Part shown: positions 1 to 12,789 of the stretch, in pieces
Numbering within the stretch: the stretch's first letter is position 1
Layout of the letters: every line of letters begins with the position of its first letter
NCBI RefSeq assembly: GCF_949628265.1
Contig: NC_088789.1
Location: forward strand, 9,912,886-9,976,885
Length of the DNA stretch: 64,000 nt
Direction: 5' to 3'
From: Cloeon dipterum
Taxonomy: Eukaryota > Arthropoda > Insecta > Ephemeroptera > Baetidae
The notes under the pieces: generated by a model
Database searches by the model: none
What the model was told of the DNA's origin: nothing
What the model saw: only the letters and a program-made list of their open reading frames with translations
Position numbers and translations under genes: made by a program

Positions 1-1
1 A

Positions 2-3000
2 GGCAAACGACGGCTGCTCTTAAGGCACACCCTTCAGCAGAACGTGGACGTCGGCACGGAGTTCAAGCCGGCCAGGTTATTCAAGGACCAAATGTCGCTG
101 CAGTACGAATACCGCGTGACCTGCGACGCCAGCTACTACGGTGAAGGGTGCGAGGTGCTGTGCAAGTCGCGCGATGACACCTTTGGCCACTACACCTGCA
201 ACCGGCAGGGCAAACGCGAGTGCAATCCCGGCTACACGGGCGACTACTGCGATAAATCCTTGTGCATGAAGGGCTGCGTCAACGGCTTCTGCAGCAGGCC
301 CGGCGTCTGCGAGTGAGTATATAAACCGATTTTTAGTTTTGAAAATCAGTGAAACTGTGCGAGCCACGCGCGGTCTCGGAGGAGTATCGTATTTAACGCG
401 CCGTTAAATGGCGCGCGCGCTCGTTCCCGGCCCAAATCCATAAAAATACAGTTACCCCTTCGGCTGGTGTAACTCGAGCGTGATTTCGATTTCCCAAGTA
501 ATTCGAGAAAAAAGAGCATCGTGTAGAAATGAAATCGCTGCCGCGGAGGATCGCTTTCCGTTTGAAAGTTAAAATAAGAGTTTATTTACTCGCGGCTGGC
601 CGCTCTCCCATCTACACAGCGCGCGCTCATTAAAATTGACAAAACAGTCTCGGTGTCCATGCGGATGAGCGAGGGGATGGCTAGGCTCGCCGGCCGAAAA
701 CCACCCCCCTGGTGCACCCCCGGCGGTGTCACCGGCCGGCGCTGCATGCACGCGCGCGCTGCTGCCGTCGGCGGTGGCTGTCACTGCTGTGGCAGACGCG
801 CATGCAAATAAATCCGCCAGCGTGTTCACTGCGCCGCTGCCGTTGCTGCTGCTTTATGTGAACACTTACACATATATACACTCGCACACACAGAGTGAGC
901 GCATTTGAATTACAAATACGGCGCGCTGACTCGTTTCCAAAAAGAGTCCCCTCTGCGCGGCTCCATTTTCCACACATTTGTCCGTCTTCATATGCCACTT
1001 TCACGCGGAATTTGCTTCACAAACGACGCAAATTGGTCGAAACGCCGCCGGAAATCGATCTTTTCACTCGCAAACCCGGGTCGCGCGGCATAAAGCTTTT
1101 ATTTACGTCTCGACTCGGATCAGTCCTCCCCACATGGAAACACGAAAATTTAATTTTGATGCGCCTTTTGGGGAATTTATGCCAGCTGGCGAGGACCCTC
1201 TCTGACAGGTGGAATCATGATGAAATTTAAATGTTTAATGTTTTAGCTTCATTAATATGTTAACTAAAACTAGCATTTTATAAAAAGGAAAATGGGAAAG
1301 ACGTGGAGTGGATAATGGTCCGACAAAAGTCCTAACCGATGAAGCTTGTAAGATTAAATTTTGACACTGCAAACCAGATTCGCGAAAATTTTGCAATGTC
1401 TTTTTATTGTATCCGCCATTAAACCGGCCTTAGTATTCCGCTCGAGACGTCTACACTGACGTAGTACTCGAAAGAAAAAGAAAAAAATATAAAAGACTAA
1501 TGAATTGCACATTGCTCTCGTTGTTATGCGATTACCAGCTCGAGGATAATAAATAAATCGGCACCTGGACTTAAAGAGCAGCTGTCAATTTCAAGTTCAC
1601 GGTGCTCCGAGATTGTCTTGTAAAAACATCTGCGTCTGCTTGAGACAAAAACGGGTCTTTTTGCACCAAAAACGTCCTCAGACGATTTTACACCATTCAC
1701 GCCAAGTGGCATGAGTAAAGTGGTGGCGGACTCGAGAGGGTGGGCTGACACTTGACGCGCGCTCGCTCGCGGGGTGCAATTGCGTTTCAATCGGCCGGAA
1801 AACGCGCTTTGCACGCACACAAAGGGGTTCCGTCTGCCGGCGTCTAATTTCGCGAAGTGATTCAATCTGCCGAGCGTCTGCGAGGAGCAGGAAGATGCCA
1901 GCCAGCCAGCCAGAGGACCGATTTTCTCACACACACACAGATACACTCCGTACCCACGCGTTGCACAAATTTGCTCAATCGGGCCGGTTTGCTGGTTTAA
2001 AGGAAAAAGCGAAAGTAAGAGAGCACACACATGTGCACGCATGCAAGTTGTCCTCTCTCAGGCTGTCAAAGGTGGCTTGCTTGATATTACGTGTGTATGT
2101 ATATGTAAAAAGCAGCCGGTCTGTCTCGTCCGCTCGCTCACTCGCCGGCTCATTCCGCAATCAGAGTGGCATCCTTAGAAAATTAGTTGTCACATTTAAT
2201 TAAAGCACGGGGCTAATGACAAAGGAAGCCAAAAATCGGACGAAACCTGTTCGACCGAGCGACCGTCCGCGCCCACCGCCGATTGGCCTAGAATTCGGGT
2301 TTCGGGGGCGGGTGGGGCCGGCTCGGGGTGCGATTCGCACTAGGGGTGGGGTGTGGGTGGCTGCATCCAAGGGTCGGAGCGGTGCATCCCAGCCTGGGTG
2401 TTGTGAATGGAATTTTCGCGCAGCGCCTTTCTCGATTCCCATGCTGCGGTTCCCACGGTGTGTGGCTGGTATTCAGCTCACATCACAGGCCTCTCTGTAC
2501 CGTCGGCGCCACAAAACACCGGCTCGCGCTCGCACACCTCACTTCTTCTTGAGGTCGAACCGCCGAACACGACCGTTTTTACGCCTTTTTCGCACAGTCG
2601 GCGCACACCGACTCCGACTGCCAATCCGCGTCTGCTCTTTTTTGCGGAATTCGCGAATTTCTGCAAATGTCGCAAAATTCGCTTAAACGGGCAATTAAGC
2701 CCGCTCGGGAGGCGCAGCCCGACCGAGGAAATTTTTATTATTACTATTTCAAAGTCGTATTTATCATAACAATTCTCCAGCGTTTAACCAATTTGAGCAA
2801 GATTGAAATCACGAATGCCGCGGCAATCAAGATTTTTTCTTTTAATTCATTCCGCACTCGAGCGCATTTTTTCACAGTTGTCGTGACTTTTGAAATATCT
2901 GATAAACCTGCCGGCGTTCTGGAACATTTAATATATCGTTCCGTGGGCATATTTCGCACAAGATCCGAAGACGAAAACTGATCGATCCTCATTTTTCTTA

Positions 3001-5398
3001 TCTTTCCCCAGTTGCAAGCCAGGGTGGATAGGCGATAGGTGCGACCAGTGCCAGATTTACCCTTCGTGCCGCCACGGCTCCTGCAACCAGCCGTGGGAGT
3101 GCATCTGCGACCAAGGCTGGGGTGGCCTCATGTGCGATGAGGACCTCAACTACTGCACCCACCACCGGCCGTGCAAGAACAACGGCACCTGCTTCAACAC
3201 CGGCTCGGGTCTCTACACCTGCAACTGCACCGAAGGCTTCACGGGCGTAGATTGTGGAAAGCCGGTCGGCACGACGTGCGATGCATCGAGCTGCAAGAAC
3301 GGTGGACATTGCCATGAGGTGAGTTTCCATTCTCGAGCGACTCATCAAGTCCCCCGTCCGTTGCCACCGCCACCCCCTTGCACTCATGGCCGCCACCAAG
3401 CGTTTTTGTCTATTTTTATGGCGAGAATTTTATGTCGGCTGCGTGCCTGCCGCGATTCGCATGATTCCCAGCTCCACGCAGACGGAATTAATATTTATGT
3501 ATCAAGCGCGAGGATATATGGGAATTATTATTATTTTCGCCTTTCCTTCGCCCACGACGCTTCTTCTGCCGGTCGCTCGCTCGCAACTGCTGCCCGCTGG
3601 CCGGCCTTTCTTTCGCTGTTTGCTTTTCCTAATTTCGCTTCGCATTCGATTCACGTATCTTTGCAAATTGCGTGCCGCGGAGCCGAGCGGGACCGCGCGA
3701 TAATTCATGTTCGGCCTGCAAACGTGAGAACTCAGGAAATGAAAATATAATAACAATAATTGCGCGCGAAATTGCTTCTGTACGCCGAAATTGGCCGGCG
3801 CAGATAACGCGGGCGTTTTTCCAAATTTTTTCAAATTTTTTTGCAATTTAATTAGCCTTAATAGGTCTTTTGTTCTTCGCGCGGTTCTCATGCACGCCGG
3901 AAAAAATTTGAATTCCCACCTGCCTGTTTGGTTGAAAAAATCCTCATGTTCTGACGGTCGTGTTCTCTTCTCTTCAGCTGGGCCACTGCGTATGTCCTCA
4001 AGGCTTTATTGGTGCACATTGCGAGCTGGAGAGCGGCTGCTCCAAGAACCCCTGCATGAACGGAGCCACCTGTGAATCGCGCCTTCCGCCCCCCGGGGCT
4101 CAAGACTTCGTTTGCAAATGCGCCGTAGGCTACTATGGGCAGCTGTGCGAAAACCGTGCGAAAGACTGTGACACTCGCCCATGCGAAAACGGTAAGGAAA
4201 CATTTCTCGGAATTTAAACTCGTTTTGTTCTATATTTTAACAGCACTGAACTATTTTATTAGTTATTGCATTTTCTTTCGCGTGCTTAATTTGACTTTAA
4301 AAAGATTTTTGTTTCTTGCTGAAAATATTTTTTTAAATAACACATGACATCACGTTACCTTTTGTCACATCACCATCCACTAAATTTTAAAATGGCTTGC
4401 ATTGAAAAAATGTGCTGTAAAGTCCCATGATAGTTCAAAAATATTCTAAAATGTCAATTTTGCGCTTTTCCAGGTGGGCAGTGCGTGAACAAAAACGGCT
4501 ACCGCATGTGCGAATGTATCCTTCCATACTACGGCCAGTTCTGCGAGAGTCTCACGCAGCCGTGCACCGCAAATCCTTGCCACCAAGGAGCCACGTGCAA
4601 AAGCCAGATGGATGGCAAATTTATCTGTATGTGTCCGCCCGAGCGCTTCGGCCCGACCTGCGAACATGTGCGTGATGTGAGCAAAGACGTGAATAAAGGA
4701 TATCTCGTAGTTGGTGTAAGTATTGACATTGCCGTAGAATTTCGCTTGATTGCTAATTTGCTTCTTTTACCATGCAGGACGAGGATCTAGAATACTTGGA
4801 CAGGCAGAAATTGATGGTGGTTCTGGTGCTGTCGTCCGCCTTTGTTTTGCTCATCCTGAGCGGCACCGCGATCATCATATGTTTAAAGAAGAGGAGAGAT
4901 ATGGAGCAGAAAAAAGCGGACACCATGGCCCGCATGCAGAACGAAGCCAACCTTCGGGCCAGCGGTCAACGGCCAGAAATGATTCACAACAGGCTACGCG
5001 GCGAGAACGATTACGCGACAGTCAGCTACGACTATGCCAAGCTCAACACCAACCGCACTTTCAGAGACGCAGACAACAGACTGTCCAAAGCCAGTCTGGA
5101 ATCGCAGCAGTGCTGCCAACCTTCAATGTGGTGAGTGTCGCATTTTTCTGCCATTCTTTCTGCAAATTTCTTAGGTTGTTTTAACATTTGACTAACCTGG
5201 GACCCTCTCTCTTTTTGTGATTGCAGTGACCCTGGAGGTTTCAAGAAAAGTGAGTGCACGCCAGGACCGTCGTCGGCCTGTTGTAAAGACACGTCGTGCA
5301 TCTACGGAAAGTGTGCGACGATTTATTCAATCCCAGACTCAAGTTGCGGCGACGCAGTGTTATCTGCACCCCTCGATTTTGTCGCAACAGAGGTGTGA
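2..5398 (+). CDS. Dl: Delta, DSL-family Notch ligand (5' partial)
   Basis: Transmembrane ligand that activates Notch on neighbouring cells. Exons read: 2-312, 3012-3318, 3978-4191, 4474-4715, 4778-5130 and 5227-5398. All five introns are GT-AG with matching phase, giving 532 visible residues. In order: the end of the N-terminal (MNNL/C2) region; a DSL domain with six Cys spanning [10 protein letters not shown] and FGHYTC; seven EGF repeats, the third starting DLNYC; a transmembrane helix ([16 protein letters not shown]) coded near 4.81-4.88 kb; a KKRR stop-transfer; and a cytoplasmic tail. The tail carries NEAN, matching the NxxN motif used by Neuralized in fly Delta, and ends in ATEV, the PDZ ligand known from vertebrate DLL1/DLL4. 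Drosophila Delta has nine EGF repeats, so this one has fewer. The tail is unusually Cys-rich. The start codon and signal peptide lie upstream of the window. Confidence 0.96.
313..3011 (+). other. Delta intron (2.7 kb)
   Basis: Intron between the DSL exon and the next EGF exon, with donor GTGAGT at 313 and acceptor CCCCAG ending at 3011. It has patches of higher GC with runs of CG, for example around 395-425 and 700-1100, and short CA-rich stretches near 1930. I see no conserved exon in it. Its length and CpG-rich patches would fit intronic enhancers, but that is only inference. Confidence 0.8.
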
Positions 5399-8300
5399 TG
5401 AACTGTTAATTATTGTTGTTGCGATAATTACCTGATCTCAATTAGTCAATTAATTTAATAATTAATAAGGAAAAGCCCTGTACACTACTTTGTAAATATA
5501 TATTTGTAAGTCATACTGATGAAAATATTTTTGCATTTAAATTACATAAATGAAAGTCAAAATCCTGATAAATCTAGTCGTTTGATTTTTTGCGTATCAT
5601 GCCTGCTGTTGCCATTTGCATTTTCAAAAAGATTTTCCGCTCACCTGAACTCGTTCGTGGGCTATGCAAGCAGTGGGGTAAAGTTGAATGAATTTGAGCG
5701 TGAACCTTCGCCGTTCGGCCGGTGCACAGCGAAATGAATAATGAATATATGAAAATGTGCGCCTGGTCTGGAGAGGCAGCGACGGACGGAGTAAGAATAA
5801 GAGCACCAACTGGCTGGTCACGCTTGGAAACAGACAAACAATCGCAACAAAGACAGTGCGCGCATGGCCAGTGAAGCAAAAAGCAGAAAGAAAACCGAAA
5901 ACAGCCTCCCTTTGTCCGGTGCGTGAAACTCAAAACTCAAGACGGGAATCGAGTTTCCGAAATCGGCCAGTGGAAACAAGTTGCAGGGGGAGGAAAACGC
6001 GGTGCAGGCAAACAAAGCGCGCGGATGTTTGCGAAATTCTGCAACATTCGTTTGAAAACTTTCAGCTATTGCATTACGCTTTCATCTCCCAGCGGCACGC
6101 CCAGAGGAAAATATCAAATTAATTCTCCTCCAGGATGACACCCGCATTTCTCCATCTCAAAAGTCGCGATTTGAACCACAGTTAACAATTTTTCAGCAAC
6201 TCTAATAAATGAGAAGCGGGCTCTTCTTCTTCGCAAGAGGCAGAAATCAGGTTTATTTTTCTGCGACGCCAGCAGAGCATACCGCACTCGTGTGCTTTTC
6301 TGCCCGTGACTTTGTAGACGGTAACCCGAAGTGTTCACCAGAGGGAATATAATAAAAATAAAAAATAAAATACACCGGGGTCACCGACCAAAAACAAAAA
6401 TTTGGTCGGAAGAAAGTTTGGTGACGCCGGCCGGGACTGCAGAAAAAGAGCAGCTCGTCGGGGGGCGGGCGAGACAAGTGTGCAAAAGCAAAGGCAATAT
6501 CAGCGTCGATCGTCTGCGGTGATGAAAGTGCGAGCGTCGAGTGCCCCTTGGAGGTCCGCAGACGGCGGGCTTGGTGAGTGGCGCGGGTCTGCCTGCCGCT
6601 CGGGCGGCGCCGACCCAGAGTCATTGACTTCGCAGATAACGGAGCCACTTGTCATTACACATTTCGTGCATCACGGCCGCTAATCTGGCAGCGAGGATGG
6701 AGCTCAGCAGCGCATATGGCACCTGCAACAGGGGCGGGCCGCCCCGATAATTTGGACAAACACGCACGGCCAATCAACGCTGGTCCCGGCATAATAGCAC
6801 TCGCCGCCTAAAAAGCAGCAGCACTTTTTCAGCACCATTATCGCGATCTCTGGATTGCTGGGAAATTAGCCCTTTTCCTGAAGTGCTCAATTTGCAAATT
6901 TACACGCAATTTATTTTGTCTAGAGCTTCGTTTTCTTCTGGGAAAAATAATTTGTCGGGTTTGCTCACTTGAAACGCTTATTTCCTAAGTAGAACAAATT
7001 TATATCAAGAGAGGTTGAAACTGTTAATTTTAATGTTTTCGAGTTCATTTTAACGTGCAATCATAAATCTGTTTTTTTATACTTAATTATTGGAATCAAA
7101 CTTCAGAATGGAAACCGTCAGAGAGAAGAAAATTGCCACGCGAGGATCTTGCAATTTAGAAACTCTTTTGCTGGCTCGATGAAACTGTTACTTAATGGGC
7201 CGTCACGATAATTTTCGGCAAACACTTTTACGTCGGAAGAGTATGGGTACACACACCATCTGTCATCCTCGATATTGCCCCAATTATTTACAAGGTAATT
7301 CACCAGGGTCCTTGATTCATCATCGCACGAGTCACGTGACTTTTTGGCAAGCGATCAAGGATGCTGCTCAAGCTGGGGGTCTAGCTCTTTCAAAAACAGA
7401 AACGGCGCACGCCAAATTTTCATTACGTGTGTGCACGCGTGTGTATATTTGTACCCGTAACGAGACAAGTTAGTGCTTTGCTCTTTTTGACACACTTCTC
7501 GGTAAATAAATTTCATTTACGCGCACCGCTCGCCCGATTCGCACCATAATTATTCTCGTCATGCGGGCACTCTGTTTGTTGTTCGCAGCAAAAAGATTAT
7601 GAGTGTCGGAGCGGACGGGTAATTGGCCTTCTCGTTTATCTCGCGTTTCAGACCAATAACATGACTAGACTTCCCGCGGAGCTATTACTTTTTATTATGG
7701 TAATTATTAGTTTCGGAGATGAATGAGGAAAATGCGCATTTTCTGCTGTGAATTAAACGTGGGATTTTCTTGCTAATTTTCAAAGCAGTGCCATAAATTA
7801 AACCGATTAAAGCATCAAGCTGATATTGGCCTGACTTAAATTTTCAGGGTCGTGTAGCTTACAATTAGAACATACATATTCTAACGCAGGTGTGTTCGTT
7901 GGCAAATTTTAAGCGGATCCTTAAACCTTTTTCCAAAAAAATGGAATTGATTATCAAACTCATAAATACTTTTGGCACTGCCTCAATTTATTTGTGTTGC
8001 TAATATTTCTGTTGAAGCTGCGTAAAAGAGTTCTGTAAACTCTGATGCCTCCATGTGTGACCAATGAATCAAGTGGCTTGTTTTGGTTGAGATAATTTCG
8101 CCTATTCAATAACAACAATTTTTTTGGCGAGAGCTGAGGATTTCTAGCACAGGCCAATTTTAGCCGGCACAGATTATCCGGGATGCCAGTCGGTCCTGAG
8201 CACTTTTTCTAATGCCACTTGGCAATAATAGACATGGCAATACTTTCTTCTAATCTGGCACTGGTGAAAAGTGCGAGTCTCTCTCGGAGCGTGTTTCCTC

Positions 8301-11165
8301 ATTCTTATTTTGGGCGCCGTCAAAGTTCATCAGCACGCGAGGCGGCGGTGCTGTGTTGCGAACGCGATTTTGCAACCGCGGCGTTTGTCCTATCCCGCTG
8401 ACTGCCCAAAGGACAACTATCAAAGAAAGCGAGCAAAATCGGGACTGCGACGTGCTCTCTTTTCGCTTTCATCGCAGGTGTGCGCGTCGAGCCTACACAG
8501 CGAGCGGGTGAGTGTGTGCGAGAGTATTTTCGGCCAACAATTACTGCGCATTTTTCGCAAATCGCCACCAGAAAAAAAGGCGCTGCCGAACACGCTCGCA
8601 AATCGTCGCGCGCCGCCGAGTTAAAATTAAAAGTTAAAAGCTCTCTGACATTTATCAGACCCGCCGCAGCCGCTAATCGCACCCTCGCACAACATTTTCT
8701 AAATCGTCCCTACCTCGCTCCTCTTTGTTTCTTTGATCGAAGGAAATTGCGACAACACCCAGGCATTTAGATTATTTCGACGAAAAATAAAGAAATATGT
8801 GCCTGTTGCGGGATTATGTCGAAATGACAAGCAAATTTTAAGTGCAGACCAAAAGCATACAAGAACGATCTCGGATATAATTCTTAACCTTGCCATTCAA
8901 GGTAAATGCCTTAACAATTGTACCTCAGTAATTTTTGCATCGCTGAAGTGTCTACCCAAATACATAATGAGTTATCTAAAATTTTGCAGTTACTAATGCA
9001 ATTGCTTTCATATAGCTTGGGATGACGCGTCATCTCCAACAAAGGTTGAAATAATCAGGGCTTTATGGGGAGTGATTTTAAGCAGACCGAGCGAGGTGAA
9101 GGAAATATAAGACCAGAAAGTCTTTGCTCATCGTCTCATCGTGCAGTGAAAAACTTGCTAAGCAAAACAACTTCAACGAGATGAGCGAAACTGTGCAAGA
9201 AACTTTGAAAATGTGTGTGTGTATTATGACGAACTTGAACTGACAATGAGTGTTTTGTATGCATTTTTATATTTAGCTTTTAAATTTTATTTTTGGAATA
9301 GGTGACCACTCGAGGTTGTTTTCATGTTAAATATAAATAAAAAAACATTCTTCATCCTCGTTCTTTTTTATTTACGTTCAACTTAAAACTTATGTTTCGA
9401 CGTATTTCAAAAATAACACCTTTAAATAATTCAGATCAATGGAATACAAATATTTTGAGTTGAATTTAATTGTTTTGCTTATAGAGTGCCAAGGTGAGTG
9501 TAATTTCAAATTTATTTTTAGCAAGAAAAATACAAAGCGTATTTATAATGAGAAAATTTTGTATTTATTCTACTCCAAAATATTGTACTTATAAAAATTT
9601 GCGTAATTTTAATATTCCGGATATTTTTTTGCGATTTGAGACAAGGAGAGGTGTCATAACTTTTTCTACCTCAGTTGATAAAAACGCAAAAGTTGATTTA
9701 TTTTGTCACAGAGCATTTGTAAAAGCAATCCTCTTACGCATTAGGGTGCTCTGTCTCTTTTTCTTGCAATTTAAATAACGAAAACCGTGACAGGCGTGTC
9801 TCGTGAACATTATGTTTGTCAACAAAGGAGGCGATTCCAATATCGGTGGGCCATCCCAGGTCGAAGAACTTTAGACGTTGTTCTCAATTCATCAGTCTAA
9901 ACAATGAAACTCTAGAAAAACATTTATTTCATTAAAAAAGTGTAAGGTATTTACTGTAAATTATTTACTAGCTTTTTAAGAACCAGTAAAATACGTAGCA
10001 CACGGTTTAAACATATTAGGGAGGGTGGAAAGGTTAAGGAAGTAAGCAGATGATTATCAATGAACTAGTCATAAAGATGAGATCAGGGAATGAAAAAATT
10101 ACTCAAAACATTTGTCTAATTTATCACGTAATTGCTAGGAAAGTAGGAAATCAGTTTTCTAGCAGCGGTATGGTAAATCAATCCGGGATGTGATGACCCC
10201 GACTAAAAACACTTGATGCTGCCCAGGGGCGACTGGAGGTGGAAGTTATTGTCTCATCGCAGCACAATCAACCTTTGATTTAAAAAAATGTAAAAACCCG
10301 TGAAAATGGCCCTTAAAAATAATTTTTTCTGTTACAATAAAGTAAATATGGTTAACCTAGTTGTGTTACTGTTAGTGTTTCACAACAAAGTAAATATTTG
10401 AGTTGCACGAAGACCACTAAAATATATAGTGATACATTATTTGTAGAAGAATTGAGATCAAAACCGTATAAAGTACACTGATCGCGATAGGTTGTAATAC
10501 AATACCCATGTATAAACCACGTATACATTTTTTTCTAAAATTCAGCTGCATCGAGTGAGCTGTTGCACAATGCAAGAATTTTTCACAAGCAGACGTTTTT
10601 CTTCTTTCTCATAATCCATTAAAACTGGAAACATAACAATATTTGTTGCATATTTTTGTCACGAGCAAATGTTGTCTGTTCGCCATAAATCACCATAAAT
10701 TGTACTTTTTTCTGCTCTTTTTGAAACATGATGTGAGGGCAAGATGCAATGGGAGCACATATTTTCGTAGCTTTGGCTGATGTAACAACTTTCAAACTTT
10801 ACACTGCAGCGCTAATCATTTATGACCGTCTGCGCTGCGATCCCATTGTCGGTCGGTTGGGAACGAACCCATGCAGCGTGTTATTGCACTGCGCCGAGTG
10901 CAATGCAGTTTATTTATAAGATTAACAGCACAGCGTCTGAGCACGAAAACAAACAATGTGCTGAATCGGCTATCCTTGAGCTGCCACCGTTTTTTGCGGT
11001 GAAAAGTGAGGCAAAGTGCTGAGGAAGCTGCATCAGCGTGGCTCGAGATGCGAGATGTGCAATCGGGTATTATTTAATTGTGTCTAGCCGCGTGCGACGT
11101 TTAGCATAGCGCGCGAGACAAAAAGAGCCGGGGAGGAGAGAGCACGAGACTCATATAATAAATAA
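5399..11165. other. Intergenic region downstream of Delta, no gene recognised
   Basis: About 5.8 kb without a supported gene. The first part (5.7-6.8 kb) is GC-richer with many short chance frames. From about 6.9 to 10.8 kb it is AT-rich. No domain, splice-linked exon or RNA gene could be recognised. The Delta 3' UTR must lie at its left edge, but no clear AATAAA signal follows the stop closely. Confidence 0.6.
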
Positions 11166-11634
11166 AATGCGCCGTCGGATTCGGCTCTCACACCACTACT
11201 GCAATGCAGACAAAGCGACCGTCGGCGAAATCGCAGCCGAGAGCAACCGCCGCTCGGAGCACACGATAATTAGACCGAGATTAACGCGCGCGCGGCGCGT
11301 GTGTTTGTTTATTTATTTTACGCTGTTGCTCCAACCCTTCTGCTCCGCCCTTTGGTCGCGTTTTGTCCACGGCGGCGGCAGAAGCGGCTTCGCAGACCGC
11401 CGCACATACCGTCGCGTGAGTGTGAGTGGCACTGACCCCGATAGACGACGCAGCGAGTCGGAGTGGTGCGCACTCGCCGTCAGACCGACGAAACGCCGCC
11501 GCCTCGGTTTCATCAGCCGTCTAACTCGCTGCGGCCGCCTCAGTCGCCTCTGCATCCTGGCCGCGCCAACATGAGACTCAGATAGCGCCCGCAGCACCCC
11601 TCAGCTCAGCCCAACCGCCCTTCTCGCACTCCTC
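11166..11634 (+). promoter_or_regulatory. Candidate promoter / 5' non-coding exon upstream of ChaC
   Basis: A GC- and CpG-rich block within AT-rich DNA that ends in a very good splice donor (CTC|GTGAGTAT, exon end 11634). The next plausible acceptor on this strand is TTGTTGCAG at 14061-14069, 22 bases before the ChaC start codon. The simplest reading is a first, untranslated exon of ChaC with a 2.4-kb UTR intron. It contains a very short ATG frame at 11571 (four codons) that would act as a uORF. An alternative donor lies near 11415. No transcript evidence is available, so this stays inference. Confidence 0.35.
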
Positions 11635-12571
11635 GTGAGTATATTTTCGCTCTTTAAACGTGGCACGTGTGCGGTTTCGTCGTTCGCATCCTGCAGCAGT
11701 CGGCTCGCTGTGCTCCGTGCACGGAACTGGAATTTCCGCTCTGCATTGTTTGCCTTGAGAGCTGTTGTTTGCTGCACTTTTCCTCCTCGCGATCCATGAA
11801 TAAATTCCCTGCAGGAAAAGTTTCCACCATCTAAGAAAAATAAGAGAAAGTGAATAAAAAGAGATTGTGTCGCTTAATTACTGCCGCAATTACTGAGGCT
11901 GCGCTGAAGGGCAGAACGAAATTCGCCTGCAGATGTGCTAGCCTTATTTTGCTGCGTTTCCTATGAAATTACGTGTCGCAGTCACGTGCTCGGTGAAATT
12001 AGTTTTTTATTGAGACCGAATTGCGAGACGACGCAGTTTTTTCCAAACCGCAGGCTGTCACATTTGGCCCGGCGAAACCGCGCGCCGCGGCCAGTTTCTC
12101 TGCTCCCCTCGGGAAGTATAGCGGAGAGTCCAAATTAAGACTGTGCGTCGCGAAATAACTGCGACTCCCTCTTCGCAACACTCGGACGGACCACCGAGAA
12201 ACATGCCATGCATTGATGTGTGGTATTTACATAATTGAATCGGTTCAATCGTAACGATCGCGAAATTGATCCTTAAGGCCGCGCCCTTTAAATGGACCGA
12301 GTGGTGAGTGCGGTCGGCGGCAAACACAAGACGCGAGGGAGCGAATTTCATTCAATTCGTCTGCCACATCACGCCGTGTGTGCATGCCCCATATAGGCGC
12401 GCAGCCTCTACGCAGATCAATAACTCTGGCGAGAGCACCACGCCGCGCGCTCTCAGGATCGCGTATCACCCACCGCCCTTGCCCAACCACTCCTCTCCAT
12501 TATTATATTGCCTCACTTAAAGTTCCGGTCCTCGTTAGTGTCACTTATTGCTAGTGGGTCACGCGTTGACA

Positions 12572-12789
12572 GTGGAAAATTCCCAAATTCACCGAATTCG
12601 GAGGGTGAGATAAAAGTGAGGCAGTTAACTTGACCTTAGTTTCTCCCATTGATTGGCGCCGATTAATTCCTCGCTTCTGCTAGGGGGGAAATCAAATACG
12701 GCGGTTGTTTGGGGAATTTTTATTACTCTGTCCGGAATGACACTCAAGATACTGCCGTGGAAAATCCCCAAATCTTGGAGGGTGAGATT
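12572..12789 (+). repeat. Imperfect direct repeat pair
   Basis: Two related segments, 12572-12611 and 12757-12789. Both begin GTGGAAAAT, followed by (T/C)CCCAAAT, and both end GGAGGGTGAGAT. They differ by a small internal gap. They lie in the putative ChaC UTR intron. Their origin is unknown; a local duplication is the simplest reading. Confidence 0.55.

Noticed and set aside
1524-2042. 172-codon minus-strand frame inside the Delta intron
   Set aside because: No domain, no splice partners and odd composition; it lies in a GC-richer intron patch where long chance frames are expected.
6253-6648. 131-codon minus-strand frame downstream of Delta
   Set aside because: No recognisable motif, no consistent splice sites, and the surrounding region is GC-rich non-coding sequence.
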